Part shown: positions 52,396 to 57,387 of the stretch, in pieces | Layout: every line of letters begins with the position of its first letter | Position numbering within the stretch: the first letter of the stretch is position 1 | Source of the DNA: an uncultured Gammaproteobacteria bacterium | Lineage (GTDB): Bacteria > Pseudomonadota > Gammaproteobacteria > Arenicellales > CAJQKF01 | NCBI GenBank assembly: GCA_905478855.1 | Contig: CAJQKF010000093.1 | Span: 1-57,387 of the forward strand | Length of the DNA: 57,387 nt | Direction: 5' to 3' | Program-made: the position numbers and the translations under genes | The notes under the pieces: model-generated | What the model saw: only the letters and a program-made list of their open reading frames with translations | Databases searched by the model: none | What the model was told of the DNA's origin: nothing

Positions 52396-53175
52396 ATGTC
52401 CAATGACGTACAAGAATACGACGAAAACTTAACTACACTATTAGAAGCTATTTGGGGCGAAGGCTTTTTATCACCCGGTGGCGTGAGCGAAGTCGATAGA
52501 TATTTGGCAGGCATAAACCTAACGAATAAATATATTCTCGATATTGGCTGTGGACTTGGTGGAGTTGATATTCACTTAACACGTAAGCACAAGGCAAAAA
52601 AAGTAGTAGGCATTGACGTCGACCCCTACTTAATAAATAAATGCGATGAGCTAGCAAGAAAATATGGAGTATCGGAAAGAACAGAGTTTTTGACAGTAGA
52701 ACCGGGTCCGTTAGTCTTTGACGACCAAACCTTCGACATAGTGACCAGTAAAGACTCGATAATTCACATTCCAGACAAACAATCGCTGGCCATTGATATT
52801 CATCGCATCTTGCAAAATGCTGGATGGTTCGTTGCCAGTGATTGGTTAGCAGGTTACAACGACGAACCTTCGCTACAAATGCAGGAGTACTTGATCGCTG
52901 AAGGTCTCGATTTCGGACTTGCCTCAGCAGAACAATATCATTCAGCGCTTGAATCGGCGGGTTTTGTTGATATCCAAATTACCGATAGAAACGAATGGTA
53001 TAAAAAGCAAGCTCGATATGAAAGAACACAATTAAGTGGATTACTATACGACAGTCTAGCTACTTCAGTAGGAAAAGAGTTTCTAGAACATGAGATCGAT
53101 GTGTGGGATAAGATGATTATTGCACTTGATCAAGGCCAGTTACGACCAACGCATTTAAGGGCCCGTAAAATGTAA
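52396..53175 (+). CDS. Class I SAM-dependent methyltransferase, phosphoethanolamine / glycine-sarcosine N-methyltransferase-like
   Basis: A 259-residue Rossmann methyltransferase. Motif I is ILDIGCGLGGVD, motif II-like VVGIDVDPYLINKC, and motif IV FDIVTSKDSIIHIPDK, followed by GWFVASDWL. The sequence FLTVEPGPLVFDDQTFD matches phosphoethanolamine and sarcosine/dimethylglycine methyltransferases, which build choline or betaine. A short 31-codon frame (52268-52363) upstream has no support. It faces a GcvT-family gene convergently across about 290 bp. A role in N-methyl compound metabolism fits the surroundings. Confidence 0.85.
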   Translation: MSNDVQEYDENLTTLLEAIWGEGFLSPGGVSEVDRYLAGINLTNKYILDIGCGLGGVDIHLTRKHKAKKVVGIDVDPYLINKCDELARKYGVSERTEFLTVEPGPLVFDDQTFDIVTSKDSIIHIPDKQSLAIDIHRILQNAGWFVASDWLAGYNDEPSLQMQEYLIAEGLDFGLASAEQYHSALESAGFVDIQITDRNEWYKKQARYERTQLSGLLYDSLATSVGKEFLEHEIDVWDKMIIALDQGQLRPTHLRARKM

Positions 53176-53461
53176 TTATCGATAAGAAAAGCAAGTTAAC
53201 AAGCCTTTATCCGTAAACAAAATGGTCACATAAATAAACGCATCATAAGTAATATCATACGTAAATAAGGATCCGGCAAAGACCACCTGCTATTTTTTTC
53301 ATGAATTAGGCGGTTAATTAGAGTCTTTTAATACAGAGTTTTATCTTATCAGTTAGTGCGCTTTACGAATAAAGAGCACCATGTTTTCCTAGTTTAATCT
53401 AACGATCAGTTAACCGTTAAAATACGATCGGTACCATACAGCAGTTGTGATACGTGGCCCC
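53176..53461. other. Convergent intergenic region, nothing recognised
   Basis: About 285 bp between the stops of the methyltransferase (plus) and the GcvT-family gene (minus). I see no gene, no strong stem with a T run and no RNA gene; the ends of both transcripts must lie here. Confidence 0.4.
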
Positions 53462-54646
53462 TCAGTGTCGCTCAGGAATGTCAATTAACTTGCCACGAGG
53501 AATTTCGGCAAGCTTGTCGTAGAATGGCAATTCCACTAACTCAGCTTTTTGCATTGAGCCATCTCGACAACCTACTTCAACGGCTGCCCCAGACCCATAT
53601 TCCGTAGTATCCAAAAGCGCGTATCCAATACCAATACCCAAATATGGCGACGTTGCTCCAGCTGTGACCTTACCAATCGTCTTACCTTCTATTATCACTT
53701 GAGCTGAAATCAATGGTTCACCATCAGCGCACTTAATGCCATGTAGCCTGGGTTTTCGGGATGCAGTCGCCAGCGCTTGTTTACCAATGAAATCTCCCTT
53801 GTCCTCGTCGACAAAGCGGCCAAGATTTGTATCATACGGCGTGGTTGTATGGTTGAAGTCGGAGCCTGCATTTAGAATACCGGCCTCTATACGACGGATG
53901 TTCATAGCATCCAAACCAAAGATTTCCATACCGTAGGCTTTCCCGGAAGACTCAAGGTGTGCCCATAATGCATGGGCGTCATGATGTGATTCGGTATAAT
54001 ATTCCCAACCCAATTCGTTGGTATAGCCGGTTCGGGTGATCACCACTTCCTGGCCGCCAAATGATACTTTAGCCATGCTAAAATAGCCAAAGGGTTCGGG
54101 CATTCCCGTGTCGCTGGCCGCTGCCAAAATTTTCATAGCATTTGGGCCCTGAACCTGTGAGACAAATATATCTGGATCAGTTATTGCTACGTCCATTCCG
54201 CTACTGTGCGCCCGCGCCCAACTGTAAAAATCTCCATCGGCCTGTGCATACCAGAACTTGTCCTGCTCGAGTCGTAAGACGATACCATCCACCAACAATC
54301 CGCCGTCCTCATAACAGGCAACTCCGTAACCACAGCGTCCAATTTTTACTTTGGTCATATCCTTGGTAAATAACTTATCCAATAGTTTTTCTGCATCCGG
54401 ACCTTCAAACTGCAGTGGATATTCACCGGTATTTAATACAGCTGCTTGTTGACGCAAACGCCAATAGCCATCCTCTGTGGAGTGATCATCAAAACAAACG
54501 GCCATATGACGACGGTTGTAGACACAATAATGAGGCCCTTTGGCTCGTTCGATTTCATGATAAGGATGACGCGTAAGGGCATAATCCCAACCCGCTCCCG
54601 GCATACTGGTCACTAAATCTCTTGTTTTGCCATCACTCGAACGCAT
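53462..54646 (-). CDS. GcvT-family folate-dependent aminomethyl/methyltransferase-like protein
   Basis: A 394-residue protein of the glycine-cleavage T-protein/DMGDH-C/DmdA superfamily. GYWRLRQQAAVLNTGEYPLQ, FYSWARAHSSGMDVAI, VQGPNAMKILAA, TRTGYTNELGWEYY and GLDAMNIRRIEAGI (the folate-site Arg/Glu segment) are clear, as is the C-terminal barrel (FIGKQAL onward). Members transfer methyl or methylene from glycine, N-methylglycines or DMSP to tetrahydrofolate. The frame opens at TTG 54658, but ATG at 54646 has GGAG 6 nt upstream. No gcvH or gcvP is adjacent, so a stand-alone demethylase is more likely than a glycine cleavage system. Divergent from a LysR gene. Confidence 0.87.
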   Translation of the reverse strand: MRSSDGKTRDLVTSMPGAGWDYALTRHPYHEIERAKGPHYCVYNRRHMAVCFDDHSTEDGYWRLRQQAAVLNTGEYPLQFEGPDAEKLLDKLFTKDMTKVKIGRCGYGVACYEDGGLLVDGIVLRLEQDKFWYAQADGDFYSWARAHSSGMDVAITDPDIFVSQVQGPNAMKILAAASDTGMPEPFGYFSMAKVSFGGQEVVITRTGYTNELGWEYYTESHHDAHALWAHLESSGKAYGMEIFGLDAMNIRRIEAGILNAGSDFNHTTTPYDTNLGRFVDEDKGDFIGKQALATASRKPRLHGIKCADGEPLISAQVIIEGKTIGKVTAGATSPYLGIGIGYALLDTTEYGSGAAVEVGCRDGSMQKAELVELPFYDKLAEIPRGKLIDIPERH

Positions 54647-54690
54647 TTTTATCTCCAAAGTATTATTACAATCAGAAAATCCGACTTAGA

Positions 54691-54807
54691 ATTTAATTAA
54701 TCTAAATAACAGTAACCGAGTCGGGAACACCGTAGACTTGAACTATACATATGATTTTGGGAATAAAAAATTTACTTGATCTAAACAGGGTATTTAGATT
54801 TAATTAA
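54691..54807. promoter_or_regulatory. Paired inverted repeats with LysR-box character between GcvT-like and LysR genes
   Basis: ATTTAATTAATCTAAAT (54691-54707) has the ATTTA-N7-TAAAT dyad expected of a LysR box (T-N11-A). A 10-bp sequence within it, AATCTAAATA (54699-54708), recurs in exact inverted orientation as TATTTAGATT at 54791-54800, followed by taattaa, so the two sites are near mirror images 82 bp apart. One lies near each divergent start. Confidence 0.55.
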
Positions 54808-54813
54808 TTCCTT

Positions 54814-55779
54814 ATGACTCATAACCTACCGTCACTCAACTCTCTAAGAGCATTTGAGGTTGTCGCTAGACATCTCAACTACCATTCCGCATCAGTGGAG
54901 TTGAATGTCACACCTGCAGCTGTCAAACAACTGGTCAGCAAACTTGAAGATACCATCGGCGTGAAACTTCTCGAACGGAAAGGCCAAGGATTGCAACTAA
55001 CTTCTAGAGGGCGCTCCAGCTGCGGTGATCTATCCTCAGCAATGAAAATGTTAGCAACCTCAGTAGAAAAGATGAGCGGGGAGCCGCGACCTAATCAATT
55101 GATAGTAACGGTGGAAACCTCCTTTGCAACAGCCTGGCTAGTGCCGAAACTCGATCAGTTTCGTCTCAAGAACCCACAGATTAGTGTATTAATCGACTCA
55201 ACCCAAAATATTGCAGACTTGAATGAGGATGACGTAGATATCGCTATTCGTTACGGCGTAGAAAACCATGGAAATTTTATCGCTCACAGACTGTTTGAGG
55301 ACCAAATTTTTCCCGCCTGTAGCCCGGCAATGGCGGCAGGGCCGCCGAAAATCACCCGCCTTGAGGATCTGAACTCTGTGCCGTTAATCCATTGGGACAT
55401 GTCCCAACTCGAGTGGGTACGCGAAACGAAACGGTGGTTTGCCTGGGAAAGATGGCTGGCACATGTCGATATTAACAACACTAAGAACATTAATACGCAA
55501 GGAGGAATGGTATTTCGAGGCTACGAGCTCGCGCTTCAAGCGGCGATAGCGGGCCAAGGAATGATTCTCGCCAGCTGGCCAATATTACGAGAACCCATTG
55601 AGTCTGGCATTTTGGTATGCCCGTTTGTAGAGCGAGTGACAACAGATATTGGCTACGATCTGGTTACCACACACGATAAACAATATCGCCCAGAAGTAGC
55701 CGCCTTCTCAGACTGGATATTAAATACTATCCTTAATGAACAGCGTGGTTCACAAACATCTAGAGCAATAATCGATTAA
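54814..55779 (+). CDS. LysR-family transcriptional regulator (GcvA-like)
   Basis: A 321-residue regulator: winged helix-turn-helix at about residues 8-66 (SLNSLRAFEVVARHLNYHSASVEL split across helices, then AAVKQLVSKLEDTIG) and an effector domain from about 92. It is divergent from the GcvT-family gene, the classical LysR layout, and is probably its regulator. The GcvA subgroup itself controls glycine cleavage in E. coli, which fits the neighbour. Its stop overlaps the stop of the convergent universal-stress gene by 4 bp. Confidence 0.93.
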   Translation: MTHNLPSLNSLRAFEVVARHLNYHSASVELNVTPAAVKQLVSKLEDTIGVKLLERKGQGLQLTSRGRSSCGDLSSAMKMLATSVEKMSGEPRPNQLIVTVETSFATAWLVPKLDQFRLKNPQISVLIDSTQNIADLNEDDVDIAIRYGVENHGNFIAHRLFEDQIFPACSPAMAAGPPKITRLEDLNSVPLIHWDMSQLEWVRETKRWFAWERWLAHVDINNTKNINTQGGMVFRGYELALQAAIAGQGMILASWPILREPIESGILVCPFVERVTTDIGYDLVTTHDKQYRPEVAAFSDWILNTILNEQRGSQTSRAIID

Positions 55780-56633
55780 TGAACCATTACCGTAATTACG
55801 TTGGTATTCTTTAACAAGTAGCTAGTCACACCGCCAAAAAATCGTTGGTGAGCCCGAGTGTGGCTAAAGCCACCTACCACCAAGAATTCTGCGCCAATTT
55901 CCGCACAAACATTAAGCATTCCTTTTCCCACACTACTTTGTTTTTCACTCAGATACTGAATATCAGCGACACAACCGTGTAACGAGAGATATTCGACTAC
56001 CTGGTCGGCACTTTCCCGGCGCTTAGTTGATGTCACCACGCTAACGCGTTTCATTTGAGTTAACCAGGGTAACGTCATAGACAATGCACGACTAGCCTCT
56101 ATACTGCCGTTCCAGCCAATAGCTGCATGTTCCACGCGACGACTGGACCAATCGGGTGGAACCACCAACACCGGTCGACCGGTGTTCATTAAAAGTGACT
56201 CAAGACGCTCTCCTACTAACGAACCACCAATTTGATGGGACTCCGGCCGAGCAATAGTAATAACATCAACTAAGCGCCCTTCCCGTATTAAAACTTCGCC
56301 GGCGCTCCCATCAAAAACATGTAACGAAGCACTAACCTGATCAGTTGCAAGAACACCCTCACTGCGAACTATTTCATACTCGTTAACAAAACTTTCAAAC
56401 TGTGCCGTAACTTTATCGGCCAAGTCATTAGATGCATCTTTTGAAACTTTCTCAAAATTTCCTTTCAGGCTTGCGGGAAGATTACTGAACAGATAAGGCT
56501 CCGGTGCGTTCTCTCTCACGTGTACCGCTTTAATGTGAGACCCGAACCGTTTGGCAACAATCTGTGCCGTGCACATTGCCTGTACACTGCGCTCGGAACC
56601 ATCCAGTGGTGAAAGAATCAATTTTATTGACAT
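55776..56633 (-). CDS. Tandem-domain universal stress protein (UspA family)
   Basis: A 285-residue cytosolic protein with two Usp repeats (about 1-145 and 160-285). The first starts KLILSPLDGSERSVQAM and ends GGSLVGERLESLLMNTGRPVLVVP; the second ends VVGGFSHTRAHQRFFGGVTSYLL. The G-x2-G-x9-G(S/T) ATP-binding pattern is partly kept in the second repeat (GGFSHTRAHQRFFGG). It resembles the UspE-like or TeaD-associated tandem forms. The gene is single and convergent with the LysR gene. Confidence 0.9.
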   Translation of the reverse strand: MSIKLILSPLDGSERSVQAMCTAQIVAKRFGSHIKAVHVRENAPEPYLFSNLPASLKGNFEKVSKDASNDLADKVTAQFESFVNEYEIVRSEGVLATDQVSASLHVFDGSAGEVLIREGRLVDVITIARPESHQIGGSLVGERLESLLMNTGRPVLVVPPDWSSRRVEHAAIGWNGSIEASRALSMTLPWLTQMKRVSVVTSTKRRESADQVVEYLSLHGCVADIQYLSEKQSSVGKGMLNVCAEIGAEFLVVGGFSHTRAHQRFFGGVTSYLLKNTNVITVMVH

Positions 56634-56854
56634 GGTCCTACCCCGTATATGTTTTGCAAAAATGAAATGACTTACTAAATCACCAAGTCGAACAAAGCTA
56701 AGTATATTCCTAATATCAACTTAATCAATTTAACAGTAAAGAAATTGTAAAGTTACGTGAATTCAATCAGTAAGTGGAACTCTAATAACGCTGTTTAATC
56801 AGTAAGAGAGGATAAAAATAAACGTTTTCCTCAACCCAAAGCAAGAGGAATACG

Positions 56855-56956
56855 ATGAATCCCCATACACATCTTACCCAAAACACACGATATCAGATAT
56901 CAGCCATGAGGAAAGCGGGGCTATCACAAATAGCTATTGCCATTATACAAGCTTAA
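56855..56956 (+). pseudogene. IS30-family transposase N-terminal remnant
   Basis: A 33-codon frame behind a good GAGGAA ribosome site. HTHLTQNTRYQISAMRKAG followed by LSQIAIAII is the N-terminal helix-turn-helix of IS30-type transposases (typically HLTxEERYQIxxLxKxGxSQxxIA). It ends in two TAA codons where the family continues with a HxSTIxRE motif; faint RRNPKEIYRLNRNR follows. The DDE domain and terminal repeats are absent. A direct repeat aatcagtaag at 56765-56774 and 56797-56806 lies just upstream. Confidence 0.65.
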
Positions 56957-57004
56957 TAAAGGCGCCGTAATCCGAAAGAAATTTATAGATTAAATCGTAA
57001 CCGC

Positions 57005-57387
57005 TTACACATTAAGTCCCGCAACATAGCCCGAAGACCAGGCCCACTGAAAGTTATATCCCCCAAGATGAGCCGTGACATCTAGAACCTCGCCAATGAG
57101 GAAGAGATTTGGAATACTCTTAACTTCCATGGTTTTTGAAGATACCTGATCAACCACAACGCCACCTCGCGTAACCTCTGCCGTTCGATAGCCCTCTGTT
57201 CCAGACGGCAGCAATCGCCACTCATTAATTAATTTTCCAATCCTCAGGAGTTCGGCGTTTTTAATTTCCTGAAGTGGTGTTGAAGCCAAATTTGACCATC
57301 CTATTCTGCCTAACTCCTGGACCAGGGATTTAGGCAAGCTTTGGGAAAGCAATGAAGAAATTGTTAATTTCTTACCCAAGGATTTTT
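57005..57387 (-). CDS. HI0933/YhiN/BaiN-family flavoprotein, C-terminal part (cut by window end)
   Basis: The frame runs off the right edge; about 127 codons of the C-terminus are visible. EGYRTAEVTRGGVVVDQVSSKTME and IPNLFLIGEVLDVTAHLGGYNF together with WAWSSGYVAG are signature segments of the NAD(P)/FAD-dependent HI0933-like oxidoreductases. TTG at 57379 is internal, not a start. Function of the family is largely untested; BaiN in gut bacteria reduces bile acids. Confidence 0.88.
   Translation of the reverse strand, partial: KSLGKKLTISSLLSQSLPKSLVQELGRIGWSNLASTPLQEIKNAELLRIGKLINEWRLLPSGTEGYRTAEVTRGGVVVDQVSSKTMEVKSIPNLFLIGEVLDVTAHLGGYNFQWAWSSGYVAGLNV

Overview
The window looks like chromosomal DNA of a free-living, probably marine, AT-leaning gammaproteobacterium. 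The clade markers are the lptD-surA pair, a MurU-type sugar-phosphate uridylyltransferase beside lptD, a family B DNA polymerase II, comM, and a glnK-amtB operon behind a sigma-54 promoter. The order or genus cannot be fixed from sequence alone. Many Rieske oxygenases, type III CoA-transferases, LysR regulators and amino-acid transport genes suggest a versatile heterotroph using small organic nitrogen, sulfur and carboxylate compounds. No rRNA, tRNA, CRISPR array, prophage or intact insertion sequence was seen; one IS30-type transposase relic lies near the right end.

Layout. 0.2-2.6 kb: Rieske oxygenase plus D-2-hydroxyacid dehydrogenase (minus). 3.0-6.5 kb: comM (minus), then glnK-amtB (plus) with NtrC-like sites and a sigma-54 promoter. 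6.6-10.4 kb: lptD-surA (minus). 10.7-14.9 kb: murU-like gene, paaG-like hydratase/isomerase and polB (plus). 14.9-17.4 kb: class V aminotransferase and a CoA-transferase (minus). 17.9-23.1 kb: a complete branched-chain-amino-acid-type ABC importer (minus), divergent from an XRE/ScfR-like regulator (23.3-24.9 kb). 25.0-28.3 kb: receiver-only response regulator, small two-helix membrane protein and an SLC5-domain histidine kinase. 28.5-31.4 kb: pyruvate kinase, a gamma-glutamylcyclotransferase-like protein and a ComB-like phosphatase. 31.5-34.4 kb: M24 peptidase and a 2-oxoglutarate hydroxylase, beside a graveyard of decayed dehydrogenase and CoA-transferase fragments. 34.4-36.3 kb: type I dehydroquinase with an extra C-terminal region, and a DMT transporter.

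36.4-40.9 kb holds the most interesting cluster: a glutamine-synthetase-like ligase, a glyoxalase-type protein, a choline-monooxygenase-type Rieske oxygenase and a cupin in one minus-strand run, divergent from a LysR regulator. This could be an uncharacterised amine or quaternary-ammonium catabolic unit, with the ligase perhaps capturing a released amine as a gamma-glutamyl amide. 41.0-46.4 kb: class III adenylate cyclase with a two-transmembrane sensor, CoA-transferase, alpha/beta hydrolase and iron alcohol dehydrogenase. 46.6-57.4 kb: decayed GcvT-family gene, biotin-sulfoxide-reductase-like molybdoenzyme, DUF6159-like membrane protein, SxxK serine hydrolase, phosphoethanolamine/glycine-type N-methyltransferase, an intact GcvT-family protein divergent from a LysR regulator, a tandem universal stress protein, an IS30 relic and the C-terminus of an HI0933-type flavoprotein.

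Functional names rest on motif and family recognition by reading the translations. Substrates of the transporters, oxygenases, CoA-transferases and the GcvT-family protein are not determinable here. Several starts were moved from the longest possible frame to one supported by a Shine-Dalgarno sequence or by family length; each such case is stated.
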